Notes: generated by a model not told the origin, from the sequence alone. A DNA stretch of 64,000 nt from an uncultured Bacteroides sp. (GCA_949294185.1 CASFGA010000002.1:62001-126000); one strand, 5' to 3'. Shown: positions 1 to 9,665, counted from the stretch's first letter. A program made the numbers and translations.

Positions 1-1
1 C

Positions 2-667
2 ATGAGCACCGGAAACATTTCCGTGCAAGGGCAATCGGAAACTTCCGTCATCATCCCGTTCTCCACCATGCAGCAGAATTACAATTTCGGACAGAAGATA
101 CAACTGCTTTGCTATACGGCCAAAAAGGGATATTCCATAAGCGATGTGGAGAAAAAGGTAGAGCAAGTCGTCAAGCAGGCTCATCTGATTCACCCGGATG
201 ACGAGCAGGCCATGATTATTTTGAACGCAGAAGCCCTGTTCAGCATGATGGACAACCTCTTCTCCGGCATCCGCATTTTAAGCTGGATTGTAGGACTCGG
301 GACCCTGCTTGCCGGAGCCATCGGAGTCAGCAACATCATGATGGTGACGGTAAAAGAGCGCACCACAGAAATAGGAATCCGCCGTGCCATCGGCGCACGG
401 CCGGACGACATCCTGCAGCAGATTCTCTCCGAAAGTATGGTACTGACCGGCATCGCGGGAATGGCAGGCATATCCTTTGCCGTCTTCCTGCTAAACATCG
501 TAGAAAAGCTGTCTTCCGAGCCCGGTGCTCCCGTACATTTCCAGATTAGCTTTTGGGAAGCTGTCGGAGCATGCGCCTTGCTGATGATATTAGGGCTGCT
601 TGCCGGACTGGCCCCGGCTTACCGGGCCATGTCCATCAAGCCTATCGACGCGATACGCGATGAATAA
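2..667 (+). CDS. MacB-type ABC transporter permease, C-terminal part (5' truncated by window)
   Basis: This is the C-terminal 221 residues of an inner-membrane permease of the MacB/FtsX type, the transport subunit of an ATP-driven tripartite efflux pump. Three hydrophobic segments are visible. The first is around residues 93-115 and is followed by the conserved MacB cytoplasmic stretch KERTTEIGIRRAIGA; the other two are around 145-165 and 187-208. The protein ends in SIKPIDAIRDE, typical of this family. Full-length members have about 400 residues, so the N-terminal helix and most of the periplasmic domain lie before base 1, and the ATG at base 2 is an internal methionine. The adaptor gene starts 43 bases after the stop and the outer-membrane gene follows, so the three form one export operon. 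The substrate cannot be told from sequence. Confidence 0.9.
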   Translation: MSTGNISVQGQSETSVIIPFSTMQQNYNFGQKIQLLCYTAKKGYSISDVEKKVEQVVKQAHLIHPDDEQAMIILNAEALFSMMDNLFSGIRILSWIVGLGTLLAGAIGVSNIMMVTVKERTTEIGIRRAIGARPDDILQQILSESMVLTGIAGMAGISFAVFLLNIVEKLSSEPGAPVHFQISFWEAVGACALLMILGLLAGLAPAYRAMSIKPIDAIRDE

Positions 668-710
668 ATGCAGACAGAAAAGAAAGAAATCAAAAAACAA
701 AAGACCAAAT

Positions 711-1808
711 ATGAAGAAGTACATTAAAATCGCCGTACTGGTGCTTGTTGCACTGGTTTTCATCGGGACTTTCGTGTTCCTTTACCAGAAGTCGCAGCCG
801 AAAGAAACGGTATACGACATTCTTATTCCCGAAGTAACCGACCTGATACAGACTACCGTCGCCACCGGAAAGATAGAGCCGCGCGACGAAGTTGAAATCA
901 AGCCGCAGATTTCCGGCATCATAGCCGAAGTTTATAAAGAGGCCGGCCAGACCGTCAGAAAGGGGGAAGTCATCGCCAAGGTTAAGGTAATTCCGGAATT
1001 AGGTACGCTGAACTCAGCCGAAAGCCGCGTCCGTCTGGCCGAAATCAACGGACGCCAGGCAGAGACCGATCTGGGAAGAATGGAAAAGCTATACGAGAGC
1101 AAACTGGTTAGCAGCGAAGAATACGAACAGACGCTGCTTGCCGCAAGACAGGCTCGTGAGGAGATTCAGGCGGCTAAGGACAATCTGGAAATCGTTAAGG
1201 AAGGGATAACGAAAAACAGCGCCTCGTTCAGCAGCACGCTGATACGCTCCACTATCGACGGACTGATACTGGATGTCCCGATTAAGGTAGGAAACTCGGT
1301 CATCATGAGCAATACATTCAACGACGGAACAACCATCGCAACCGTGGCCGACATGGGTGATCTGATTTTCCGGGGCAATGTAGACGAGACGGAAGTAGGG
1401 CGTATCCGCGAAGGCATCCCCGTGAAAATCACATTGGGAGCACTGCAAAACATGAGATTCAACGCAAATCTGGAATACATCTCACCGAAAAGTGTAGAGA
1501 ACAACGGAGCCAACCAATTTGAGATCAAGGCCGCCATCAGCGTTCCCGACAGCATTACAATCCGTTCAGGCTACAGTGCCAACGCCGAGATGGTATTGCA
1601 GCGGGCCAATCAGGTGGTTGCCGTCCCTGAAAGCGCCATCGAATTCAGCGGAGACTCCACGTTTGTTTATGTCATGACAGACAGTCTGCCCACACAGAAG
1701 TTTGAACGCCGGCCGGTTGTTACGGGAATAAGCGACGGAATAAAGATTGAAATCAAACAAGGTCTGAAGACCGGCGAACCGGTGCGCGGACTCAAAAAAG
1801 AGCAGTAA
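711..1808 (+). CDS. HlyD/MacA-type periplasmic adaptor of efflux pump
   Basis: This is a periplasmic adaptor (membrane fusion protein, RND/HlyD superfamily) of 365 residues that links the MacB-type permease to the TolC-type exit duct. The ATG at 711 is preferred because it opens an N-terminal anchor, MKKYIKIAVLV, with a hydrophobic segment at about residues 5-24; an earlier in-frame ATG at 660 would add a lysine-rich, non-hydrophobic leader. The order is anchor, first half of a biotinyl-lipoyl-like barrel (around the EIKPQISGIIAEV stretch), a coiled-coil hairpin at about 95-165, the second half of the lipoyl domain (STIDGLILDVPIKVGNSV), then beta-barrel and membrane-proximal domains. It follows the permease by 43 bases and precedes the TolC-type gene by 3, which supports one transcript. 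Confidence 0.93.
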   Translation: MKKYIKIAVLVLVALVFIGTFVFLYQKSQPKETVYDILIPEVTDLIQTTVATGKIEPRDEVEIKPQISGIIAEVYKEAGQTVRKGEVIAKVKVIPELGTLNSAESRVRLAEINGRQAETDLGRMEKLYESKLVSSEEYEQTLLAARQAREEIQAAKDNLEIVKEGITKNSASFSSTLIRSTIDGLILDVPIKVGNSVIMSNTFNDGTTIATVADMGDLIFRGNVDETEVGRIREGIPVKITLGALQNMRFNANLEYISPKSVENNGANQFEIKAAISVPDSITIRSGYSANAEMVLQRANQVVAVPESAIEFSGDSTFVYVMTDSLPTQKFERRPVVTGISDGIKIEIKQGLKTGEPVRGLKKEQ

Positions 1809-1811
1809 CTT

Positions 1812-3146
1812 ATGAAAAATATTTTTAGATATATGCTGACGGCAGCCGCAACAGCATGCAACTGCGTTTTTGTATTGGCACAACAACCGTGGAGTCTGGA
1901 GCAATGCATCGACTACGCCATCGAACACAACCTGACCATCAAGCAACAGGAAGCAAACCGGGATCAAAGCAAAATAGAACTGAACACCGCGAAGTGGAGC
2001 CGCCTGCCAGACCTGAACGGGAGCGCGTCACATTCGTTCAACTTCGGAAGAAGCCTTCAGGCAAACAATACCTACCAGAGCATCAACACGCAGAATACGG
2101 GACTGAACCTCAGTACAAGCATCCCGTTGTTCACCGGACTACAGATTCCGAACAATATCGCGCTCTCGAAACTGAACCTGAAAGCGGCCATCGAGGACTT
2201 GAACAAAGCGAAGGAAGACATCAGCATCCAGGTGGCGTCCGCTTATCTGCAAGTGTTATTCAATGAGGAACTCAGCAAAGTGGCGCATGAGCAGGTCAGG
2301 CTCAGCAAGGAAATGCTGGAGCAACAGTCGGCCTACTACAAGGTTGGAAAGGTTTCGGAGTCGGAATGGCGGGAAGCGCAGTCGCGCGTGGCGCAAGACC
2401 AGCTTTCGGCCGTACAGGCAGACAATAATTTCCGCCTTGCCCTGTTAGACCTCAGCCAATTGCTGGAGCTGTCTTCACCAGACAATTTCAGCATCGTTTC
2501 ACCGGACATCGACGAGGCCGACCTTATAGGAAACCTGACCTCCCCTACCGAAATATACAATCAAGCCGTGCTGACAAAGCCTTCCATCAAGGCCGCCCAA
2601 TACAGACTGGAGGGAGCGGCACACAATATCCGCATCGCCCGGAGCGCCTACTACCCACAACTCAGTTTCGGGGCAGGGCTAAGCACCAATTATTACAAGA
2701 TGTCGGGAAGAAACAATGCCGGCTTCGGTTCGCAACTGCAAGACAACTTCAGCCAATATCTCGGACTATCGCTGAGCATCCCCATATTCAACCGCCTCAG
2801 CACGCGCAACCGCGTCCGTTCCGCCCGCATCCAGCAGACCACACTCGGTTGGCAACTGGAGGAAAGCAAGAAGACTCTGTACAAAGAGATTCAGCAAGCC
2901 TACTACAATGCAGTAAGCGCAGAGAGCCAATACCAGAGCAGCATTACGGCCGACAAGGCAGCCGAAGTTTCATTCAACCTGATGAAAGAGAAATATGTCA
3001 ACGGAAAAGCCAACTCCACCCAGTATAATGAAGCAAGAACCAACTGGATGAAGGCTGTTTCTGACCGCATACAGGCCAAATACGACTATCTGTTCCGCAC
3101 GAAGATACTGGACTTCTACAAGGGAGTGCCGCTGACACTGAAATGA
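1812..3146 (+). CDS. TolC-family outer-membrane efflux protein
   Basis: A 444-residue outer-membrane channel of the TolC/OEP family, the exit duct of the pump coded just upstream. A signal peptide covers about residues 1-24 (MKNIFRYMLTAAATACNCVF, ending near LAQQ). The mature protein shows the internal duplication of the family: two long helical regions rich in Ala, Gln and Glu at about 105-215 and 320-420, each linked to a beta segment. The opening WSLEQCIDYAIEHNLTI is characteristic of Bacteroidetes members. The gene starts 3 bases after the adaptor stop and is closed by a strong hairpin about 20 bases beyond its own stop, so it is the last gene of the operon. Confidence 0.93.
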   Translation: MKNIFRYMLTAAATACNCVFVLAQQPWSLEQCIDYAIEHNLTIKQQEANRDQSKIELNTAKWSRLPDLNGSASHSFNFGRSLQANNTYQSINTQNTGLNLSTSIPLFTGLQIPNNIALSKLNLKAAIEDLNKAKEDISIQVASAYLQVLFNEELSKVAHEQVRLSKEMLEQQSAYYKVGKVSESEWREAQSRVAQDQLSAVQADNNFRLALLDLSQLLELSSPDNFSIVSPDIDEADLIGNLTSPTEIYNQAVLTKPSIKAAQYRLEGAAHNIRIARSAYYPQLSFGAGLSTNYYKMSGRNNAGFGSQLQDNFSQYLGLSLSIPIFNRLSTRNRVRSARIQQTTLGWQLEESKKTLYKEIQQAYYNAVSAESQYQSSITADKAAEVSFNLMKEKYVNGKANSTQYNEARTNWMKAVSDRIQAKYDYLFRTKILDFYKGVPLTLK

Positions 3147-3165
3147 AAGGAAGCCTCATCCAAAA

Positions 3166-3207
3166 AGAGTCCCCGTCCTGCCATCCGGGAGGCAGGACGG
3201 GGACTCT
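3166..3207. terminator. Bidirectional hairpin terminator between tolC-like gene and cvfB-like gene
   Basis: A perfect 17-bp stem (3166-3182 with 3191-3207) around an 8-base loop lies between two convergent genes and is G/C-rich in the middle. A-rich and T-rich flanks on the two sides allow it to act on both strands. Confidence 0.85.
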
Positions 3208-3230
3208 CTTTACCCTATCATACATGATTG

Positions 3231-4067
3231 TCAGGCCAGGCGCATTCCCCCTTCTTCCAATACAATCAGCCGCTTCCTGTACAGTTCGCCCACAGCTTTC
3301 TTAAAGGTTTTCTTGCTTACGCCGAATGTCTGGTAGATTACTTCCGCATCCGTCTTGTCGTTCAGCGGGGTATAACCGCCCTCATCCTTTATATAACGCA
3401 GCAAGACACCTGCAAAATCCTCCACTTTGTGCATGCCGCTCTGCTGCAGTTCCAGGTCAATCTTTCCGTCTTCACGAACCTGCTTCACATAAGCTTCCAT
3501 ACGCATGCCTATTTCAACGGGCTGGAAAATCTCATTATGAAACAGCATTCCGCCAAACTGATTGTCGACAATCACCTTATACCCCAAATCAGTCCGCTGC
3601 CAGACCAAGACTTCCACTTCTTCGCCCTGAGAATAAGAAGGCTTGTCTTTGGAAAGATACTTTTCCACCTTTGCAGAAGCCACAATACGATAGCTTTCAT
3701 TGTCCAGATGCACATGGACAACATACCTGTTTCCCTTCACCATCTTTATACGCTGCTCGCGGAAAGGAACGAAAAGATCCTTCATCAGCCCCCAGTTGAG
3801 AAAGGCTCCGAACTGGTTTGTCCAAGCCACCTCCAGACAGGCAAAGTCATCCACCTGCGCGAGCGGTGTCTGAGTGGTAGCGATGAGCCGTTCATCCATG
3901 TCGAGATAAATGAAGACATTCAGCATATCCCCCACCTTAGTATCCGAAGGAACGTATCGTTTCGGCAACAAGATCTCGCCGTCTTCCCCTCCATCCAGAT
4001 ACAAACCGAAATCAACTTCTTTCACAACTTCCAGTTGATTGTATTTTCCTAAACGTATGTGACTCAT
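3231..4067 (-). CDS. S1-domain RNA-binding protein, CvfB/YitL family
   Basis: A 278-residue cytoplasmic protein of the CvfB family: three S1-like OB-fold segments followed by a C-terminal winged helix. The S1-type stretches begin near residue 5 (GKYNQLEVVKEVDFGLYL), near 75 (FACLEVAWTNQFGAFLNWG) and near 150; the winged helix spans about 215-278 (DAEVIYQTFGVSKKTFKKAVGELYRK). The start at 4067 (MSHIRLGKYNQL) matches the usual N terminus; the in-frame extension to 4178 is rich in Cys and basic residues and looks like untranslated leader. On the minus strand upstream there is a near-consensus -7 box (TATCTTTA, 4084-4091). Family members in firmicutes affect gene expression of virulence factors; the role in Bacteroidales is not established. 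Confidence 0.88.
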   Translation of the reverse strand: MSHIRLGKYNQLEVVKEVDFGLYLDGGEDGEILLPKRYVPSDTKVGDMLNVFIYLDMDERLIATTQTPLAQVDDFACLEVAWTNQFGAFLNWGLMKDLFVPFREQRIKMVKGNRYVVHVHLDNESYRIVASAKVEKYLSKDKPSYSQGEEVEVLVWQRTDLGYKVIVDNQFGGMLFHNEIFQPVEIGMRMEAYVKQVREDGKIDLELQQSGMHKVEDFAGVLLRYIKDEGGYTPLNDKTDAEVIYQTFGVSKKTFKKAVGELYRKRLIVLEEGGMRLA

Positions 4068-4280
4068 ATTTCTAATTTTTGCGTAAAGATAGCAAGTTTT
4101 TTCACAACAGGCAAACCTGTCCCGCCATTTGAGCAAATTCGGCACGAGCGCACCATATATCCGTTTCATGCAGGCCAAACAGCCGTTTCCCCTGCATGAA
4201 AAAAATTTTTCACAAGCATGAAACTAAGTGAAAGAGACGGCTTGATTGTTTTAAGATACAGATATAACCATTTTTGACTT

Positions 4281-5147
4281 ATGAAAAAACAAACTTTCTT
4301 CTCTATGCTGGCGGGAGCCGCCTTACTGACACTCGCCTCTTGCTCCAAGCAACCGGAAACAACACAAGTGCGTTGGGCTACGTTCAACGTTCGTTACGAC
4401 AATCCTGCCGACAGCCTGAACAACTGGCAATACAGGAAAGACTCCGTGGCAAGCTTTATCAAATCGCAGAATATCGACATCGTAGGGATGCAGGAAGTGC
4501 TCCATAACCAGTTGGAGGACTTGAAAGCCCGCCTTCCGGAATATGACGAAGTCGGTGTGGGACGGGATGACGGAAAGACCAAAGGAGAATATGCTCCGCT
4601 GTTCTTCAAGAAAGACCGTTTTGAAATGCTCGACAACAACACTTTCTGGCTGTCGCAATACCCCGACAGCGCAGGCTTCATCGGTTGGGACGGTGCCTGT
4701 ACCCGCATCGCCACATGGGCTAAGCTGAAGGACAAGCGGACAGGAAAAATCTTTATGGCGGTCAACACCCACTTTGACCACGTGGGAGTGGAAGCCCGCA
4801 CCAAAGGAGCCTTGCTTATCATCGAAAAGATAAAGGAAATTGTAGGCGACCGGCCGGCTGTACTGACGGGCGATTTCAACGTGTCCGACCAATGGGATGC
4901 CTACAAGACCATTACCACAAACGAATTTGTCATGAAGGATGCCTTCAAGACTGCCGAATCACGCGAAGGCGTTGACTATACATTCCACAATTTCGGACAG
5001 ATTCCGGCCGACTCTTGCGAAAAGATAGACTACATTTTCATCACGCCCCAAATCAAGGTGAAAGATGCCTTCATCCCGCAGGAAGACCGTGAAACAGACC
5101 GTTTCCTGTCTGACCACAATCCGCATGTGGCGACACTGGAATTTTAA
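4281..5147 (+). CDS. Exported endonuclease/exonuclease/phosphatase-family lipoprotein
   Basis: A 288-residue protein with a lipoprotein signal (LLTLASCSK, lipid-bearing Cys21), so it is attached to a membrane outside the cytoplasm. The rest is a complete endonuclease/exonuclease/phosphatase fold, the Mg-dependent fold shared by DNase I, sphingomyelinases and inositol phosphatases. Visible active-site signatures are WATFNVRYDN near the start, the metal-binding Glu in GMQEVLHNQ, the catalytic His in NTHFDHVG, GDFNVSD in the middle and the terminal SDHNPHV. The substrate is not predictable; Bacteroides often code several such proteins, some of them phosphodiesterases or phosphatases scavenging phosphate from the gut. 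It stands alone between a minus-strand gene and a hairpin terminator. Confidence 0.9.
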   Translation: MKKQTFFSMLAGAALLTLASCSKQPETTQVRWATFNVRYDNPADSLNNWQYRKDSVASFIKSQNIDIVGMQEVLHNQLEDLKARLPEYDEVGVGRDDGKTKGEYAPLFFKKDRFEMLDNNTFWLSQYPDSAGFIGWDGACTRIATWAKLKDKRTGKIFMAVNTHFDHVGVEARTKGALLIIEKIKEIVGDRPAVLTGDFNVSDQWDAYKTITTNEFVMKDAFKTAESREGVDYTFHNFGQIPADSCEKIDYIFITPQIKVKDAFIPQEDRETDRFLSDHNPHVATLEF

Positions 5148-5166
5148 TCACAGCGGAAGACAGCAT

Positions 5167-5206
5167 AGCGAAAGGTGCGTCACGACATTGTGACGCACCT
5201 TTCGCT
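5167..5206 (+). terminator. Rho-independent terminator after EEP-family gene
   Basis: A 17-bp perfect stem (5167-5183 with 5190-5206) lies 20 bases after the stop codon. It has a 6-base loop and is followed by a short T-containing tract. Confidence 0.8.
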
Positions 5207-5343
5207 TTATCATCCCCTACCCTCTTACCGGCATGGCGCAACCATACAGAATCAAGTCACGGTCAAAATTGTTTCCTCCCATCAAGAAAAAGCGGAGAAA
5301 AAAGGCTAACTTTACATCGGCAATCAATCAAACGACACTAAAC

Positions 5344-6633
5344 ATGGACAAATATATCGTAAGACGCTATCTGTTATTTCTTGTTTCACTGTTCATCAAC
5401 GCCTTTGGCATAGCCTTTATCACAAAAGCATTATTGGGAACTTCTCCCATTACAAGCGTGACATACGTGTTAAGCATGTTCACTCCGCTGACAATAGGGC
5501 AGTGGACTGTCTTTCTCAACCTTTTGTTTGTGGTTTGCGAGCTTTTCTTCATGACCCGCAGCCAGGTAAGAAAAGATTTGCAACCCTATCTACTGCAGAT
5601 TCCCATCGCACTCTGCTTCGGTACGTTCATCGACATATCCATGAATATGCTTTACTGGCTTGTTCCTGCATCCTATGTTTCCCAGCTCGTAAGCCTTGCC
5701 ATCGGCTGTATCATCCTGGCCTTGGGAATCGCCCTCGAGGTCAAGGCAAACGTTGCAATGATGGCAGGCGAATTTTTTGTAAGAGTCATCTCGCTGCGGT
5801 TCAAGAAAGAATTCGGATATGTCAAGCTGGGCTTCGACATTTCATTGGTCATTCTGGCCTGTCTGCTCTCTCTTGCCTTCATGGACGGCATATATGGAGT
5901 GCGTGAAGGAACGGTCATTGCTGCTTTGGCGGTAGGCCCTGTCGTTCATTTCGTAAGTCCTTATTACCGCCGTATAGACAACTGGATAAGGATATCCCAG
6001 ACTCCCGCTTCTGAAACAGCGGCAATATCCGGGCACACCGTCATCACAATAGCCCGCGAATACGGCAGCGGCGGACACTTGCTGGGAGAAATGCTGGCAA
6101 AAGAATTGGGCATCAAACTTTATGACAAGGAGTTCATCACGCTTGCCGCACAAAAAAGCGGCATCGACAAAGACTATATTACTGCCAACGAGCAGTCTAT
6201 CCCGTCTTTCTGGCTGAAATGTATCCTTTCACAAAGCTGCGAAGCTCCGTTGGAAAGCAGTCTCTCGACAGACGATGTTCTGTTCGTGGCAGAAAGCAAG
6301 ATTATACAGGAAGTGGCAGCCAGGGAATCATGCGTCATCGTGGGCAGATGCGCCGACTTCATACTGGGAAACCAGCCGAAAGTAATCAAAGTTTTCTGTT
6401 ATTCCGACCTTGCCAGTGCCTGCAAACGCTGTATCGGCGAATACGGCATAAAGGAAGAAGCGGCAGAAACAGAAATCAAACGCATCAACCGTAACCGCAT
6501 CGCACATTATGAATATTATACGGGAATGAAATGGGGAGAGCCACACCACTATCATCTCATGCTGAACACCGGAACCATCAGTCTGAAAACGGCCTGTACA
6601 TTGATAAAAGACATTTATCAAAAGCTTCTATAG
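5344..6633 (+). CDS. YczE/DUF6198-like membrane protein fused to cytidylate-kinase-like domain
   Basis: A 429-residue two-part protein. Residues 1 to about 215 form a membrane domain with about five or six hydrophobic helices and the opening YLLFLVSLFINAFGIAFITKALLGTSPI, which resembles the YczE/YyaS/YitT type of integral membrane proteins. From about residue 231 a soluble domain of the cytidylate-kinase-like family begins: VITIAREYGSGGHLLGEMLA contains a P-loop-like GSGGHLLG (about 241-248), followed by the YDKEFITLAA and VIVGRCADF stretches typical of that family. The ATG at 5344 is chosen because it begins the membrane domain; an upstream in-frame ATG at 5233 adds a lysine-rich leader. The natural substrate of such kinase-like domains is unknown. 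The domain call is firm, the function is open. Confidence 0.85.
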   Translation: MDKYIVRRYLLFLVSLFINAFGIAFITKALLGTSPITSVTYVLSMFTPLTIGQWTVFLNLLFVVCELFFMTRSQVRKDLQPYLLQIPIALCFGTFIDISMNMLYWLVPASYVSQLVSLAIGCIILALGIALEVKANVAMMAGEFFVRVISLRFKKEFGYVKLGFDISLVILACLLSLAFMDGIYGVREGTVIAALAVGPVVHFVSPYYRRIDNWIRISQTPASETAAISGHTVITIAREYGSGGHLLGEMLAKELGIKLYDKEFITLAAQKSGIDKDYITANEQSIPSFWLKCILSQSCEAPLESSLSTDDVLFVAESKIIQEVAARESCVIVGRCADFILGNQPKVIKVFCYSDLASACKRCIGEYGIKEEAAETEIKRINRNRIAHYEYYTGMKWGEPHHYHLMLNTGTISLKTACTLIKDIYQKLL

Positions 6634-6637
6634 CATG

Positions 6638-6675
6638 AAGCCGCGACCTTAATATATTTTCACCGCGGCCTTTTT
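6638..6675 (+). terminator. Probable weak terminator after membrane/kinase fusion gene
   Basis: A short G/C stem (6640-6645 with 6664-6669) starts 7 bases after the stop and leads into a run of T (6671-6675). The loop is long, so termination may be partial. Confidence 0.5.
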
Positions 6676-6731
6676 CTTGTTTTGTCGGACAAAAATACGT
6701 AATATTGCAGGGAAAAACACCGTTTTGCCTG

Positions 6732-9596
6732 ATGAAAAAAACATTAGCCCTTATAGTCCTTATCCTGCAATGCTTCTGTCTGCCGCCCGTCAAGGCTGCC
6801 GTGAGGATAACACCCATTCCATCCCTCTCCCAGCTGCCGGTAAGCGCCATACACCGCATCTTTCAAGACAGTGAAGGATATATATGGTACGGAACGGTCA
6901 ACGGGCTTTGCTGCGACAACGGCTATCAGGTAAAAGTTTTTCGCTCAGACATCAATACCCCCCGACTTATAGGAAACAACACGATTCAGTGCATCGCCGA
7001 GGCGCCGGACGGATGCATCTGGTTCGGAACAGACCGCGGCGCACACATTCTGAACAAGCGAAGCGGCAAAGTGACACGACTCGACCCGGACAGACTGGGC
7101 AACCTGTTCATCAATCATATATACAGCACCTCAGACGGATATATATGGATTTCGGCGGGCAACAAGCTGCAAAAATACGACCATACAGGCAAACTGGCCA
7201 AAGCATACCCACTATACGACCGTTCTGGCAGGCATACCTGGATAAACGGATTCTGTGAAAACCGGCAGAAAGAAGTACTGATAACCTTAAATCACGGAGA
7301 CATATACCGTTACGACAAGAAGCAAGACTGCTTTACGCTCTATGCAAAATTACCGGCCGACAGCAGACCGACCTGCATTATACAAGACAACAAGCAGGAT
7401 TATTACTGGGTCGGAACAGATTCCAACGGGCTGTTGCTGTTCAATCCACGCGCTCCAAAAGATTCCGTATTCACTTATTCTCCGCTTCCGACAAGTTCAA
7501 CCGGCAAACTTGAAGGGAACATCCTGTTCGCCGTACAAGACGATTGCCAGGGAGACCTATGGATGACTACCCACAGCGACCTGATATCCATGCGCTATGA
7601 CGAGACAAGCCAACAGCTCAAACAGACCGATTTCCGTCTGCCCACAGCTTCAAACCGCATGTTGAACGAAATATACAAGGACAAAGAGGGGGCATTATGG
7701 GTCGCGTCATTCGACGAAAAAAGTTTCATCATCCATTTCACCGACGATACTCCTGAAGAATATCCTCTGCCTGCTCTAAGGAAACGGGTAAATTTCCAAC
7801 CGGCAATCATGGCCTTGAGCGATGCAAACGAACGGAAAATATGGATATCACAGGAACGTACAGGCTTGGGGCTGTATGATTTGAACAGGGATATCGTTTC
7901 TCTTTATACTGACTTCGGCAATCTCCGCTCCCTGCCTTTGAACTCTATCAAGCTGATGGCAGCCTCCCGGAGCGGCGGCAATGTGTGGGTTGTCCCCGAG
8001 AATCACGACTTTGCCTACGAATTCGGCCAAGAGAACATGCATATCCAACTGCGACGGACTGTCCGTCTAAACGACAGACCGTCAAGAACCGTGTTCACCC
8101 GGATTTATGAAAACGACCAAGATATCCTATGGATAGGCACCAACAGAGGCTTATATGCCCATGACTTGAAAAGCGGAAAAAGCCGGACTGTCTGCGACAC
8201 TTTGGGGCAAGTCTCTGCAATCGAAGAAGACAAGAACGGCACACTCTGGATAGGAACCATCAGCAAAGGAATCTACCACCTGACCAATGACGGAAAACTA
8301 AAGCATCATGCCACGCTACAATCCGTATCCTGTCTGACAACGGCAGACAACGGAGACATCTGGATAGGCACTCAAGAGGGGGGCGTATACAGACTAAACC
8401 CCAAAACAGAAGAGCAAAGCGAACATACCGCCTTTTGCGGACTGAAGGGGGACATCATCAACCAACTGGTCGCAGATGTATACGGACATCTTTGGATTGA
8501 CACCAACCAGAAACTTATTGCCTACAATCCGGACAATCACGCCTTTTTTACATACCTTACCACCGACGGCTCGCTGCTGTTGCACCGCTTTATTCCCACT
8601 GCCATGTGCAGGGGAAACGACGGGAAAATATACTTCGGAGGAATTCCCGGCATTTGCGCCGTTTCTCCTTCCGACCGTCTGGACAGAAAAAGCAAAGAGG
8701 TAAAGACGCTTGTCACCGATATCCAAGTAATGGAGAAATCAAGAGAAATGTCCGAAGAAAGCATCATCCTGCAACCGGAAGAGACCGACCTTCAAATCCA
8801 CTTCTCTTCTTTAGACTATCTGAATGCATCAAAAATCAGGTATGCCTACCGCATCAAAGGTCTGGACAAGCATTGGAACTATACGGAAGAAGGGCAAAAC
8901 ACAGCCATATACAGGCATTTGCCCAAGGGAGAATATACATTCGAAGTAAAATCGACAGACAGTTACGGCGTTTGGAGTGAGGCCGTAACCCGATTGTCCA
9001 TTGAACGCCTGCCCGCTTTCTACGAAACATGGTGGGCCATCCTGTGCTATATACTGACGGCGACCGGTATCATCGCCGCAGGCATCCTGCGCTATATCCG
9101 GAACATGAACCGTCAAAACGAAGAACTTTATGCCGACAGTTCCGAACTGATGAAGATGCGAAACTATCTGAAAGAAGACAAGCCCGCCTCCCGATTAGGA
9201 GTAACGGTTTCCGACATCGAGTTCGCAAAGCTGGATGAAATACTCTTAAAGAAAATACTAAAGGCTGTAGAAGACAATCTGACAGAACCGGAGTTTGATG
9301 TGGGCAGCTTGGCGGAAAAAGTTAACATGTCTCGTTCATCGCTTACCCGGAAACTAAAAGCCATTACCGGACTTACCCCGCTGGAATATATCCGGCAAGT
9401 AAAGATGCAGCATGCCTGCCGGCTGTTGGAAGACCCGGGCAAAACGATCAGTGAAATAGCGCTGATGCTGGGGTATTTCAATCGCAAATACTTCACTTCA
9501 TGCTTCAAGGCGGAATTCGGGATGACACCAAGCGACTATCAGAAAAGGCTAAATGAAGGGAGAAAATCAGAGCAAACAGAGGGTGCAAATGAGTAA
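6732..9596 (+). CDS. Membrane-tethered propeller sensor with AraC DNA-binding domain (no kinase)
   Basis: A 954-residue regulator. A signal peptide (MKKTLALIVLILQCFCLPP) is followed by a long periplasmic region of repeated beta-propeller motifs of the two-component-regulator-propeller type (many copies of a WIGT-like motif, for example DGCIWFGTDRG and GTLWIGTISKG), then a Y_Y_Y domain near 690-755, one membrane helix at about 768-790, a short coiled linker, and an AraC-type helix-turn-helix at about 835-940 ending in GMTPSDYQKRL. The periplasmic part and AraC tail are those of Bacteroides hybrid two-component systems, but the histidine kinase and receiver domains between them are absent; the linker is only about 45 residues. 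It would therefore sense a ligand and bind DNA as a single membrane protein. The adjacent GH31 glycosidase, in the same direction 121 bases downstream, is the obvious candidate target. The start at 6732 is chosen because it opens the signal peptide. Confidence 0.88.
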   Translation: MKKTLALIVLILQCFCLPPVKAAVRITPIPSLSQLPVSAIHRIFQDSEGYIWYGTVNGLCCDNGYQVKVFRSDINTPRLIGNNTIQCIAEAPDGCIWFGTDRGAHILNKRSGKVTRLDPDRLGNLFINHIYSTSDGYIWISAGNKLQKYDHTGKLAKAYPLYDRSGRHTWINGFCENRQKEVLITLNHGDIYRYDKKQDCFTLYAKLPADSRPTCIIQDNKQDYYWVGTDSNGLLLFNPRAPKDSVFTYSPLPTSSTGKLEGNILFAVQDDCQGDLWMTTHSDLISMRYDETSQQLKQTDFRLPTASNRMLNEIYKDKEGALWVASFDEKSFIIHFTDDTPEEYPLPALRKRVNFQPAIMALSDANERKIWISQERTGLGLYDLNRDIVSLYTDFGNLRSLPLNSIKLMAASRSGGNVWVVPENHDFAYEFGQENMHIQLRRTVRLNDRPSRTVFTRIYENDQDILWIGTNRGLYAHDLKSGKSRTVCDTLGQVSAIEEDKNGTLWIGTISKGIYHLTNDGKLKHHATLQSVSCLTTADNGDIWIGTQEGGVYRLNPKTEEQSEHTAFCGLKGDIINQLVADVYGHLWIDTNQKLIAYNPDNHAFFTYLTTDGSLLLHRFIPTAMCRGNDGKIYFGGIPGICAVSPSDRLDRKSKEVKTLVTDIQVMEKSREMSEESIILQPEETDLQIHFSSLDYLNASKIRYAYRIKGLDKHWNYTEEGQNTAIYRHLPKGEYTFEVKSTDSYGVWSEAVTRLSIERLPAFYETWWAILCYILTATGIIAAGILRYIRNMNRQNEELYADSSELMKMRNYLKEDKPASRLGVTVSDIEFAKLDEILLKKILKAVEDNLTEPEFDVGSLAEKVNMSRSSLTRKLKAITGLTPLEYIRQVKMQHACRLLEDPGKTISEIALMLGYFNRKYFTSCFKAEFGMTPSDYQKRLNEGRKSEQTEGANE

Positions 9597-9665
9597 AATG
9601 CACGCTTGAACTATTCAAGACATTTTTTTGCTACATTCCGCACTCCTTTTCACCGCAATTATCCC

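Noticed and set aside
3228..4052. A 274-residue plus-strand frame opposite the S1-domain gene
   Set aside because: The minus-strand product has a full CvfB-like domain order; the plus frame has no recognised feature.
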